Shown here: positions 1-11,500 of the stretch, one piece after another
Layout of the letters: each line of letters begins with the position of its first letter
How positions within the stretch are numbered: the first letter of the stretch is position 1
DNA from: Evernia prunastri
Lineage: Eukaryota > Ascomycota > Lecanoromycetes > Lecanorales > Parmeliaceae
Length of the DNA: 64,000 nucleotides
NCBI GenBank assembly: GCA_003184365.1
Contig: NKYR01000110.1
Span: forward strand, 1 to 64,000
Direction: 5' to 3'
Notes under the pieces: generated by a model
What the model saw: only the letters and a program-made list of their open reading frames with translations
What the model was told of the DNA's origin: nothing
Database searches by the model: none
Made by a program: the position numbers and the translations under genes

Positions 1-832
1 CCCCCCCCCCGAAATCGTCCCTGACCCATCTCCAAACCGCCACTCATCCATCCAAACAACCAGCCCTTCCGGTTCCTTGTTCCTTTTCAAACACCACCCC
101 GCCCCGCCCACCGACCGCCCCGCCGCGAGCGAAAAACCTGAAACAGCTCACCGGGCTCCTCGAGAGCGGGAAGATCAGGCCCGTGCGGGCACAGGCTCGT
201 GGAAGGGCGGTCTGGAGGCGGGCGTCGTCGGGGGGTTCGAGGAGATGCGGGCGGGGAAGGGTTGGGGGAAAGGGGGAAAAGCTGGTCGTTCGCGTCGGCG
301 GGGAGCGCTGAGGACGTGTTTGGGTGGGACGGGCGGGTTCAGAGAGGTTTTTTGTAGCCGTTACACACATGAATAGAACGCGTGAGAGATTTCGGGATGG
401 GGTCCGGGCGCGGTGCCAGTGACTCGGTGCGTAGGTATCGTGGGTTTTCCTTTGAAGGCGAATGGAACCGGGGCTGGATGAGAAGGATCTATTCGTTGTG
501 ATCGGTCGCGCGCGAATCGTCGGAAAGAAAAGAGAGTTTTATGGCTTTCGCCAATTTAGATGATCCCTCCCGAACTTACCGGCTGGAAAGATGAATGGTA
601 ACTCGAAGCCGCATCCGCATCTAATTGCTCTCATCTCGGGTTTCAAGCAAAAGGCGATCGATTGGACAAGGAGAAAATCAACGCTAGTCTATATGTAAGT
701 CGACGACCGACTGCGGTTACTCGATCTAATCTACTCCCCTCCCATATTCCAACACTCGTTTTTGCAATTTGGCGAATCATCTCCCGGGACTGAGGTGCTA
801 CCCCATAGGTATCCAAAACCGACCGGATCGCT
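1..832. other. Intergenic, no supported gene
   Basis: This stretch opens with ten C residues. Its left third is GC-rich and low in complexity, with overlapping short open frames on both strands that are rich in Pro, Arg and Gly and start at non-ATG codons. I see no domain or splice pattern in it. The last 200 bases would be the 3' untranslated region of the minus-strand MFS gene. Confidence 0.6.
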
Positions 833-2749
833 TCACTCCTTACCGACCTCCCTATCCGCTTCCGCTTCCGCGTCCTCAACCGCCTCGGGTCCCTTCAAGT
901 CGATGGGCGCCCGGCTCATCGCCAACGACAGCACGACCGCCAGCGCCCCCGCCGCGATCCCCAGGATGAACACCCGCTGGATCGCCACGACGATGGCCCC
1001 GAGCACCCGCCTCTGCGTCGCCGGGTCCAGCGTGCGCAGGAACGCGCCCCCGACGCCCGTGATGGCGGCCTGCACGTCGGACCGCGCGACGCCGGGCAGC
1101 AGGGCGGTGATGGAGTTCTCGGCGAGGTTGAGGAAGACGGCGTTGGCGACGGCGAGGGAGATGGTGACGCCGGCGACCTGCGCGCACGTGATGAAGCCGA
1201 CGGCCAGGGCGATCTCCTCCGGCGGCACGAGCCACTGCGCGATGGCGAAGGGCGCGTTGACGAAGAGGCCCGTGCCGAGCCCGCCGAGGACGAGCGCGGC
1301 GTAGATGTAGGCCGTGCCGGCGGTGAGGGAGACGTGGAAGAGCATGGCGTTGCTCACGACGATGAGGAGACCCCCCGTGAGGAACCAGGGGGGGTAGTAC
1401 TTGAGCTGTTCCATCAGGGCGCCGTTGAGCAAACTGGCGAAGACGAGGGGGATGATGTAGGGGAGCAGGCGGACGCCGGACCGGAGGGCTTGGTCCGACT
1501 GCACGAATTGGAAGTAGAGGGGGATGAAGTAGATGGCGATGAAGGAGTTGGTGGAGGCGGCGGCGATTTGGGCGAAGAGGATCACCATCTCTTTCTGGGT
1601 AACGTAGTGGACGGGGAAGACGCGGCGGCGGAGCGTCGTCAGGACGGTGAAGGTCTGTTGGAAACCGAGTAGGATGAAGAGTGCGCCCGAGAGGACGAAG
1701 AGCGCGATTATGGTCGCGCTGTCCCAGTCGTAAAGAACGCCGCCGAAGGAGACGGCCATGATGCCGGAGACGAAGGCGCCAACCTGGAGGAGGGTGCCAA
1801 GGTAGTCGAGTTCGCGGCAGCGGGACAGGAAGGAAGCGCCGGGGCGGGGATCGCGTGACGGGAGGTAGAGGAAGTATATGGGGGCGAAAAGACCTCCGAT
1901 GCAAAGGTTGATGTAGAAGGCCCAGCGCCACGTGGCGGTGCTGTCGGCGAAGGCGCCGCCGACGATTGGACCAAGACTGCACGAAGCATTCAGCAAGTGG
2001 AAAGCGGTTGGGAGTTGACTACTAGGGTGAAGGGGGAAAGGCATGACGAACACTGTGCCTAAGCCGAAAGTTCCCCCCAGCATCGCGAAGTAGTTGGGGC
2101 GTTCGGTCTCGGTTGTGAAGATGGAGAGCAGCATAACGACACCTAAATACATGCCCGCGCCTCCAAGGCCAGCAACGGCACGGCCGATGATGAGAGCGTT
2201 CATGGAAGGGGCGGCGCCGCAGATTGCGGAGCCAACCTCGAAGCCAAGGACGCAGAAAATGTATAGCCATTTCGGGTCGAATTGGCCGTACATTTTCGCC
2301 CTTGCGCAATTGTCAGTCGTTGAGGTACGAGGTGGATTGAAGGGTAGGGGGGGGACCGTACCAAAAGTTGATAGTGCCGGCAGCCGCGAGGAGGAGGGTT
2401 ATCGAGATCCACGGTAGCTTTTGGACCGAACCGAAGTGATCGACTATGGCGGGGATGATATCCGCGACTATGGTCTGATCGAGGGAGAAGAAGAAGACAC
2501 TCGAGAGGATGGCGGATACTGATGGGCTCTTAGTGGTGTTTGGATGTGGGGGGTTTTGCCGTGGCGCTCTTTGTTTCACTTGCCTGCGAGCGCCCACCTC
2601 CATCCGTGAACGGGACGTGGTGAGTCTGCTGGGGGGGTCTGGATGGTGGGGACAGCAAGGTTTTCGATGTCGGAGGACTCGCGGATGGATGTTGAGGTTG
2701 GTGCCTCAGCATGATGGGATCGCATTGCGGTGATGGATGTGTCGAGCAT
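833..2749 (-). CDS. MFS drug:H+ antiporter-type exporter (DHA2, 14 TMS)
   Basis: Multi-pass plasma-membrane transporter of the major facilitator superfamily, probably exporting the product of the divergent polyketide synthase (inference from position). Four exons: 2749-2584, 2518-2362, 2300-2052 and 1976-833, giving 571 residues, typical of 14-TMS fungal DHA2 proteins. The sequence shows LDQTIVADIIPAI near residue 68 (the family's LDxTIV motif D1), then YGQFDPKWLY, GRAVAGLGGAGMY (motif B/C region) and GPIVGGAFADSTATWRWAFYIN. Intron 1 (2583-2519) begins GCAAGT, a GC-AG intron: only this donor keeps WALA joined in frame to VSAILSS. Introns 2 (61 nt) and 3 (75 nt) are GT-AG; intron 3 is read through without a stop, so an unspliced frame looks falsely intact. 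The ATG at 2749 gives a 55-residue hydrophilic N terminus, normal for the family. The family assignment is secure; the substrate is unknown. Confidence 0.88.
2519..2583 (-). other. GC-AG intron of the MFS gene
   Basis: The 65-nt intron starts GCAAGT, the usual consensus of GC donors, and ends ATCAG. A CACTAAG branch-like sequence lies 9 bases before the acceptor. Using the GT four bases downstream would shift the frame and destroy the first transmembrane segment. Confidence 0.7.
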
Positions 2750-3331
2750 GACTGTGTTTGGGGGATGGGTGTAGGGCGCGCTTGGTGATGAGGTAAAGAG
2801 CGTGGCTGATGGGAGATGGGTCGGATGAAGTAGGGATAAGAGGAAAGAGGTATGAGAGGTATGAGAAATGAAGATGGGATAGATATAAGAGGGTTGGGGT
2901 GGAACGGATTAAGGGATGAGAGGGAGGCTGAAGAGAGAGAGAGGGAAGGGTAGGGAGTTGACATGGGCCGTATCTTATAAGAACTCAGAAGCTGCTTTGT
3001 ACCGTTTGTGTTTGAAGCAAGCATATGCACGGCTGGAGAACGAAGATTACTAAACATGAAGATTTACACGGTGATGGGTACAGCCTCGGTAGAATGTTTA
3101 TTGATTATATGATTGTCAGGATCGAATGGGCGTCTTTTGACTTGGACTCTGTATATATTGATATGGCGTATACATGTAGGAAAGTGCAGTGCAAAGGGGG
3201 GAGATGTATCATGCATGTATGACGTTACCATGTATCAGTCGGGCAGACATTGTCCCGACTGCCAAGGGTCGCAAATGGAGGCGCTCCGACCGGGGCTGAG
3301 ATGAGATGAGATGGAAATTTTGGGCTTCTTT

Positions 3332-3380
3332 CTATCAGCCTTCTATTTATCAGCCTTCTAGTTATCAGCCTTCTATGATC
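3332..3380. repeat. Three-copy 16-bp tandem repeat
   Basis: Three head-to-tail copies of a unit starting TATCAGCCTTCTA, differing at one or two positions. It lies about 580 bp upstream of the MFS start codon. Confidence 0.75.
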
Positions 3381-4635
3381 AGGGTCCGGTTACTCCATTA
3401 GTACCTTAGAGTAGGCCTGGCAATGAAAACTCTCCGGTTCGGTGCCACAACGTAGGGTACCAATGGAAACGACAATTTAATCTTATCTTTACCTTACTTA
3501 CCTTATGGATCAATGCATTTCTACCCGTCCGCATGCCCGTCATCCTCATCCTTCCTATGGCAACCTGTGCGTCATGCATAAGCTAAAGTATGCGCTACCC
3601 TACTTTATGCATAAATCTACCTTATACTTCCTACTTCCTTCAGCTCCCAAACACACGAGGCGTTTGAGGCAGAAAGACGCACAGCTGACTGTGGCGGATG
3701 TGCAAGGTGCGTCGATGCAAATAAAAATAAAAATATTACCCGGTTTCCAATTATTAAATAGATTACGCATATCAACATCGTTCAGAGATAAGGTAAAGTA
3801 CCTTACCTAGGTACCTTAGTCTAGTAGCAGTCAGCCCCCCCGAGAGTCGGTACCGGACTGGTGGGCTTGCCACATCTCTAAAGCTATTCCATGTCATCGT
3901 ACTTCAAAGTAACTATTACTCCCTATTCTACTACTCCATACACTCATCATTTGGTCCATCATTCAACTATCATTCAACACCTACCTTTCGGCCACCCCCA
4001 TTCAGGGTCGTATCCAACATGGCCAAAATACTCCTCCACACTCTAAACGGTGCAATCCTTACCGAGCCATACCTCCACACCTATAACTCTATGAATCCGT
4101 AAGATGTCACGTCTGGGGGTACGATTCCGTAAGTTATCGAAAATTTAATAGAATCTCTGATTCTTGGGGCACAAGATGGATTTGGGAGATAGTATCATGC
4201 TGATGATGCTCTATTATTTGCACTTTCTATGCACTGAATCATGTATCGAACACCTGGTCATCACGCTGCGAGTCGACCATCCACACCCTTCCGAAAGCGC
4301 AGCCCCCGAATACGGTATTCGAGTGGGTTCGAGTAGCTTCGAGAAGAGGTGTATTCATTACTGCAAAACGGTAAACGAGTAACTGATAGATCATAGCGCC
4401 TGAGAGAAGGAAAGGTGTGATGCAGTGATAAGGAGACTGTCTACATTATGTCCACCTTACCCGTGGTTACAAACACAGGCATCTCCGACAATCTTACTGA
4501 ATCACCACCCCGGCTAGAAGTTACCGCAGCACCCCCGAATTAGTAATTCACCCCACAAACAGCTAAGTCTTATCTCGGTAGTGAGAATTCCCCGGTTGGA
4601 CCGAAGCCTAAGTAAATAATCCACCTGAGATAGGC

Positions 4636-4911
4636 TCATGCACGACCTGTAACTAAGGTCCACCAAGCCGGTACAGCGTCTATTCCCAACGTCGACGCAA
4701 CCTTGACCACTTCGGATTGGAAGCGAGAGCTGGTCTCGACACAGCCTCTACAAAACCCTTCGGCAGTTCTCCGAGCCAGTTGCTTTACGTGACGTGAGAT
4801 CGACTCAAGCTTTCTTCGTTGTCTGAGCAGATTCACAGCTGGGTTTGTCTTCCCCAGCTTCGGCTCGAGTCCAGAGCTCCAGAGACCTCGCAAGATGATC
4901 GTTTCATGCAT
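4636..4911 (-). CDS. Small hypothetical ORF between MFS and PKS
   Basis: A 91-codon ATG-to-TGA frame with a basic, coiled-coil-like middle (residues 25-50, rich in Arg, Lys and Leu) and a C terminus ending in AVPAWWTLVTGRA. I recognise no family, signal peptide or membrane segment. Its length and position in a large promoter region make chance a real possibility; it could also be a relic of a cluster gene. Confidence 0.2.
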   Translation of the reverse strand: MHETIILRGLWSSGLEPKLGKTNPAVNLLRQRRKLESISRHVKQLARRTAEGFCRGCVETSSRFQSEVVKVASTLGIDAVPAWWTLVTGRA

Positions 4912-5447
4912 GTCAGACTCTTTCAGCTTTCGACCGTTTTGGCTTTTATCGCCGCATCACACCTTGTCTGGTTATCCTTGAACTCACTGCTTATCAGCAC
5001 TGGCCGATTTCTCCACCTCGGGTCTTTTGCATGCCGTGCAGCTTTCGTGCTACCGACAGGTCGAAACATATTCAAAGCATGACCCTGAGCCTATTCCTGA
5101 AACGTCGTGTACAAGCACGACGATCATCAATATAGAGAGGGAAGTGTGGTGAGCATGACAATGTGCAAGAATCTGACCTCGCTGATTGGGCAAGGGGGAA
5201 GAAGCGCCGAGTCCGGCGCACACCACTGTGCTGTCGATGAGAGGAAGGTCATAGCCGGATACAGCAGTGGCGAAATTACATAGTAGATCTAGCTAGCAAG
5301 CCATCAGCTATCTCAGAGCTGATGGGGGACAAGGTGTGGCTAGCTACATGAATGATTGGTGGAGCAATCATGAATTACAACAAGAGAATATGCAACGAAA
5401 TACGGAGACGACGGCCCAGAAGAACCGAAAGTGGCAGCATGTTGGGA

Positions 5448-5453
5448 TATAAA
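5448..5453 (+). promoter_or_regulatory. TATA box of the PKS gene
   Basis: TATAAA lies 142 bases upstream of the PKS start codon. It is followed by a CT-rich stretch (5471-5515) typical of fungal transcription start regions. This is a sequence match only. Confidence 0.5.
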
Positions 5454-5594
5454 GGACGGAAGATCTGTGCTTTCGAGTTCCTTCCTTAAACATTTCTCTC
5501 TTCCACCTTACAGAACCCATCAAGAACCCCAGTCCGAAGACTTCAACTCTATCGCCCAACCCGAATCAAAAATTCCCATAAGCTCACAATCGCC

Positions 5595-8500
5595 ATGTCG
5601 CCCATTGGATTAGCAGACTTGGACTCTGGCAGCGATGGCTCGGAGTTCCAGGACGAGATTGAAATGTCACACGATTGGACATTGAAATCCACCTACCCTA
5701 GGATCGACGGAAAATGGGCCATTGGTGATGAATCCAATGAGCCTGTCGCTATCGTGGGCATTGGTACATCGATGTTCCGCCCCCTTTCCACAGAAACACT
5801 ACGCTGAACATCAACACAGGCTGTCGACTCCCGGGAGAGGTCAAGTCCGCCGCAGATCTATGGGATCTATTGAAGGAGGAAAAATCTGGACATGGAAAAG
5901 TCCCCAAAGAACGATGGAATATCGACGCTTTCCACCATGAGAACGGAGGGGAGAAGATTGGTAGCATGAGCATGGCACGTGATATCTGGCCTCCCATTGC
6001 AATCGTTTCACACACGTCTCTGTCTGTTATGAGGTAATTTGGGGGGTCCTGTCCCACTTTGGTGGGCCCAATTTTGCCTTTTGGAAGTATTTTTTGGCAC
6101 TCGCAAGAACGGTGCTGACTTTCGATACCGTAACAGGACAGCGGCTACTTTATTCACGAAGACCTGCGCAAATTCGAGAACAGTTTTTTCGGCATCAACA
6201 ATGTCGAAGCCACTTACATGGATCCCCAGCAGCGCAAGCTGTTGGAAATTGTATACGAATGTCTTGAGAATGCTGGCGTCCCCCTTGAAGACGTCAAGGG
6301 ATCCAACACCGGAGTCTTCGCTGGGAGCTTCACTTTGGACTACTGGATGATGCAGACAAGAGAGCCAGACTATCTTAGTCGCTACCATGCTACTGGTATG
6401 GGTACTACAATCCTGTCCAACCGTATCAGTCACGCCCTGGATCTCGTTGGACCCAGGTATGTATTGTCTCGCCATTACACAAATCATGTGGATATGACTA
6501 ACGAGATTATAGCTTTACCCTTGACACAGGATGCTCATCATCTCTGTACTCTCTTCACCAAGCAATTTCGGCCCTGGACGCAAAAGAATGTGACGCTGCT
6601 ATTGTCTGCGCGTCGAATCTCCTCCAGTCGCCTGAACAGCAATTGGCAACCATGAAAGCTGGTGTCCTTTCGGCAACAGGAACGTGCCATACCTTCGACG
6701 ATCAGGCTGATGGGTATGGGCGTGCTGACGGTCTCGGCGCTCTCTATCTCAAAAAGCTCAGCAAGGCCATTGCCGACGGAGACCCAATCCGTGCGCTGGT
6801 TCGATGCAGTGCCGTCAATGCGTGAGTGGAATCCAATTCTTCAATAGTACATGCGCTAACCAGAGCCAAGCAACGGGAAAACTATGGGTATCAGTCTGCC
6901 TAGCGCTGCTGGCCAGGAAGCGGTTATGCGCAAAGCATATGCCAAAGCTGGCATCGAAAACTTCAGCGAGACTGACTACATCGAATGCCACGGCACAGGA
7001 ACTCCTGTAGGGGACCCGATTGAAGTCGAGGGAGTCTCACGTGTCTTCAAACGCGACATCAACCAAGGCCCGATCTTGATCGGCTCAGTAAGTATTTCTT
7101 CGTAATTGTGTGGATTACGTGCTCCATTCGCACACTGCTTATTGTCATTAAGGTGAAAACAAACCTCGGACACAGCGAAGCGACCAGTGGATTGTCAAGT
7201 ATCATCAAAGCAACTCTGATCCTAGAGAACGGTGTGATCCCTGCCACTGTGGGAGTGAAGAACATCAACCCCAAAATCCACACCGATGAGTGGGGGGTGA
7301 AGATTGTCACTTCTCTCACCGACTGGCCCAAATCTGCTAACGGTCAGGTCCCCGAAACTAAGAGAATCGGTATCAATTCTTTCGGATACGGTGGTGCCAA
7401 CAGCCAGTAAGCGTGATGTGCATCACGGCACTTCTCAGAGCTAATTGTAAAACGCAGTGCCATCCTTGATGCACCTGGCCCTTATCTCGACTCGATAGAC
7501 CACGAGATGTCCGAACAACTTTCTCGGGCTCGATCAACTTTCCTAATCCCCCTCTCAGCCAGCAAACCAGCAGCACTCGTATGCCAAGCCAACCGTCTCG
7601 CTGCCTTCGTTGCAAAAAATCCCAACACCAATGTCGTCGACCTTGCTCGAACACTCGGAACCCGTCGATCCAAGCTCACTGAGCGAGGTTATGCTCTTGT
7701 GTGCCAAAAGACGCTGGGGGAGAACCTTCAAGCGGAAGTCTTGCGAAGCGCGCTCCCGGGCAAAAGCTACTCCGTCCATCCATTCGCTTTTGTTTTCACG
7801 GGCCAAGGTGCGCAGTGGCCTGAGATGGGTAAAGAACTCATCACAGAATTTGCTTCTTTCAAAAAAAGCATTCAAGAGCTTGACAGCGTCCTGCAAAAGC
7901 TGCCCGAGAGACCGACATGGACGCTTGAGCAAGCCATACTAGAACCCCCAGCAACTAGCCAGATTAACCACGTCACCCGCTCTCAGCCTGTTTGTACAGC
8001 CGTGCAAGTCGCTTTAGTCGAGCTGCTATCTAGATGGGGGGTCACACCGAAAGCAGTTATAGGACATTCCTCTGGAGAGATTGCTGCCGCGTATGCTGCC
8101 GGTAGACTCACTTCGACCCAAGCAATCATCGTTGCCTACTACCGTGGATACGTTGTCGGCAAAAGCGAAAGCAAAGCCCCTGGTGCAATGATGGCGGTGG
8201 GTCTAAGCAAGGAACAAGCTGACATAGAGATTGACCAGTTGGGCCTCACCGGAAGTATCTCAGTGGCGTGTATCAACAGTAACGAATCGGTGACAATCAG
8301 TGGCAACGAATCTGGTATTGATGCCTTGAAGCACACTCTTTCCTATCGTGGAACCTTTGCCAGCAAGCTCAAAACCAACGGACGGGCCTATCACTCCCAG
8401 CATATGAAACCCCTGGGCCAAGAATACGAAGACTTGCTTGAAAGGAACATGGGACTACCGGTCGCACCTCGCATGGCAGATGATCCCGCCGTCACCTGGA

Positions 8501-11500
8501 TATCTTCCGTGTATGGGGAATCTGTCAGCGCGAAAATCATGGCGTCATACTGGCGCAAAAACCTTGAGTCGCCTGTGCGGTTCAGCGATGCTGCAGAGCA
8601 GCTCATGAAGGGTAATAAAATCCACCTAATCGAGCTTGGGCCCCACTCCGCCATGGAGATGCCTTTGAAGCAGACCGCTAAGAAGCTGAAGATTAAGGAA
8701 GGCCACGTGCACTACAATTCCGCTATCATCCGATACAAGAACGGCGTCCACACTGTTCTGGACCTTATGGGTCAGCTTTTCCTCCATGGCCACAATGTTT
8801 CTTTTGCAGATGTCAACTTTGTTGAGAGTTCCAACGCCCCTGGGGTGCAGGGCAATCTGCTCACCAATCTCCCACCATACCCTTGGACCTACGACAGCGA
8901 CGTGTTGTGGAATGAGAGCCGTCAGAGTCGCGAGCTACGAAACCGCAAGTACGGGCATCATGAACTGCTAGGGCTACAGACGCTCGGAGGGAGCGGTGTC
9001 GTCACCACCTGGCGAAATATGCTCAAAGTCAAGGACGTACCTTGGCTGGAGAGCCATAAGCTTGGCGAGGACATCGTCTTCCCGGCCGCTGGCTTCATTG
9101 CCATGGCCATTGAGGGTATCTGCCAAGTCATGGATATCGAGAGACAACAGAGACCAAGAATATCTTTGCGGAAATTCAACCTCATCAAAGCCCTGCCGCT
9201 TTCTTCGGACGAAGACAACGCAGGAGCCGAGATCTTCACCACTCTTCGCCCACTGAGGATTTCAGGAACCACGCAATCGAACAGATGGTACGACTTTGAG
9301 GTGAGCACATACGACGACGGCAAATATACCATCCATGCTACCGGTGTCGTCTCTGCAGCTCTTCAAGCGGATAAGTTCCCGCCCAAGCTTTCGCTCGAAG
9401 GTGTCGATCTGCACGAACTGGCAGTCAGGAACTGGTACGACCAGTTCGCAACCATCGGCTTGAACTTTGGCTCTCACTTTCAGACCATGAAGAAGGTCGA
9501 GACGGATAGCAAGCGCAGAGTTATGAAAGCCCGCGCGACCGTCGGTTGGAACGGTGATGGAGCTATTCTAGGCCCTGCAAAAGAATCCGAAAAGGACAAA
9601 GTCTATGAGTACAATCTGCATCCCGCGCTTATTGACTCGATGCTGCAGACCGCCCTTGTTGCCAGCTCAGCCGGCCACATTGCAAACCTCGCATGCATGG
9701 TTCCCACGGCGATCGAGGAAGCGAATTTCCTCGCTCCAGATAGCATTGAGCAAGCCAATTCTTTGGTGGTGGATGCCTCCTCTGAGCAAACAGGTCTCGC
9801 ATCGCTTAAAAGTGCGGCAGAGCTTCGCGGTAGTAACGGTGAATTGTGTGGTCAGATGGACAATATCACTGCCGTCGCATTTCAGGGTATTCAGCACGAC
9901 CAGTCGGCGATAGATGAACGTCATCCTATGATGAAAGTTATCTGGAAGCCTGATATCACCAAGCTGACGCCCAGGACTGCTCCTGGTTTGTCAAACTATT
10001 TGACCGAAGTCGCTGCTCAGCTGGACGACAAGAATCTTTCCTCCAACCTTGGCAAGCTTGCTGAGCTCGTTTGTGTCTTCGCACACAAGAAACCGCGTCT
10101 AAACATCCTCGAGCTCGGAGGCCCCTGCGGGGATTTTGCAAGAAGTGCACTTGGCCTGCTTCGTGCAGGTACAGCTTTCTCTCGCTATGCATCGTACGCA
10201 CGTGGCTATTACAGCGACACGGATGAGCTGCTCGTCGAAGATTTCGCAACGATCGACGCTGTCACTGATGACTTTAGTAGAGCCAAGACGCCCAAAGCGG
10301 GCACCGCTTACGACCTCATCGTATGCTCCGACTCTTCAGTCGGCCAAGAGATTGTGACGAAACGCCACGAGGCAATCGACGGCTTGCTCACCTCGCAGGG
10401 AGCCGTCGTCGGTCTCGTCCCCACCGCCTTCCCCGGGAATCCGGACCTGCAGCTCTCGATGACGGAGGTACCGATCGGGGAATCGGCAGAGAAGATCATC
10501 GTCGGGAAAATTCCCACACGATCTGGACGCTCGGACCCGCATCGCACGATCCTGGTTGAGCGTGGTGACAATACCAGATTCGATGACAAGCTGTGCGAAA
10601 TGTGGGAATCACGCTTCGGAGAGTCACTTGAACGCATCTCGCTTTCCGTCATCACTATCGCTTCTCTCCCACCTGGCACCAGCGTCATATGTACTGTCGA
10701 GCTCTACGAGCCCATGCTGGCCACTCTCACCGAAAGCGACATGTCCAGCATGAAGATCATGACCGATCAGGCCGCTTATATCCTCTGGGTTCACGGCGGG
10801 GGGAACATGGACGCTGAACGCCCCGACCTCGCTTTGGTGACCGGTTTCTCGCGGTCCTTGGTGCTGGAGCAACCTTCGTTGCGATTCTTCAGCCATGACA
10901 TCGATGATCCTGATGCGGATCCGGAAGCTTCCATCACAAACATTTTTCGGACATTGGACGATCTGCACGGTGATGATTGTCTGGATCTCGAGGTTGTGGA
11001 GAAAAACGGCGTTCCGTTCACGCAGCGCTTCGTCCCGGAAGAGGACCTCAATGAGACATTTCGACAGAAACTGGGGAACCGTTTTGCGCTCAAGAGGCTC
11101 GGTGACAACAAGCCGGTGAGGTTGACGATCCAGAGCATCGGACAGTTCGACACTTTGGCGTTCAAACCAGAGATGAGTGGCGATCAAGAGTTGAAAGCTG
11201 GGTTCGTGCAGGTGGATATCAAGTCTGTTGGGCTTAATGCCAAGGTTCGGTTCCTTTTCTCCTCTATCTAATTCCTATATTCGTTGGCTATCCGCTGACT
11301 GCGTGGAACTGCGTCTAGGATGTCTTCGCCTACACAGGCAAGGTCGAGACCCGCCACGCTACTACTTCCCTCGAATGCGCCGGCATCGTCAAACGCGTCG
11401 GCAGCAACGTGTCCACCCTAAAGGAAGGCGATAGAGTCGTCGTCATGGCACCTGGTCATTTCTCCACTCTCGAAAGCTTCCCAGAGTGGTCGTGTGAGAA

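Larger units (their letters stand above)
2750..5447. other. Divergent MFS/PKS intergenic region
   Basis: About 2.8 kb separates the two divergent start codons and should contain both promoters. It holds a run of GA/CT-rich DNA upstream of the MFS start (2840-2960), a three-copy 16-bp repeat at 3332-3380, and a KpnI-centred palindromic patch near 3795-3820. I recognise no defined transcription-factor site. A 91-codon minus-strand frame at 4636-4911 is listed separately. Confidence 0.6.

Noticed and set aside
44..376. Overlapping open frames at the left edge
   Set aside because: Low-complexity Pro/Arg/Gly sequence with non-ATG starts on both strands, with no domain.
876..1982. A 368-codon Arg-rich minus-strand frame over the MFS gene
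   Set aside because: A shadow frame of the MFS coding sequence; extreme Arg/Pro content and no family.
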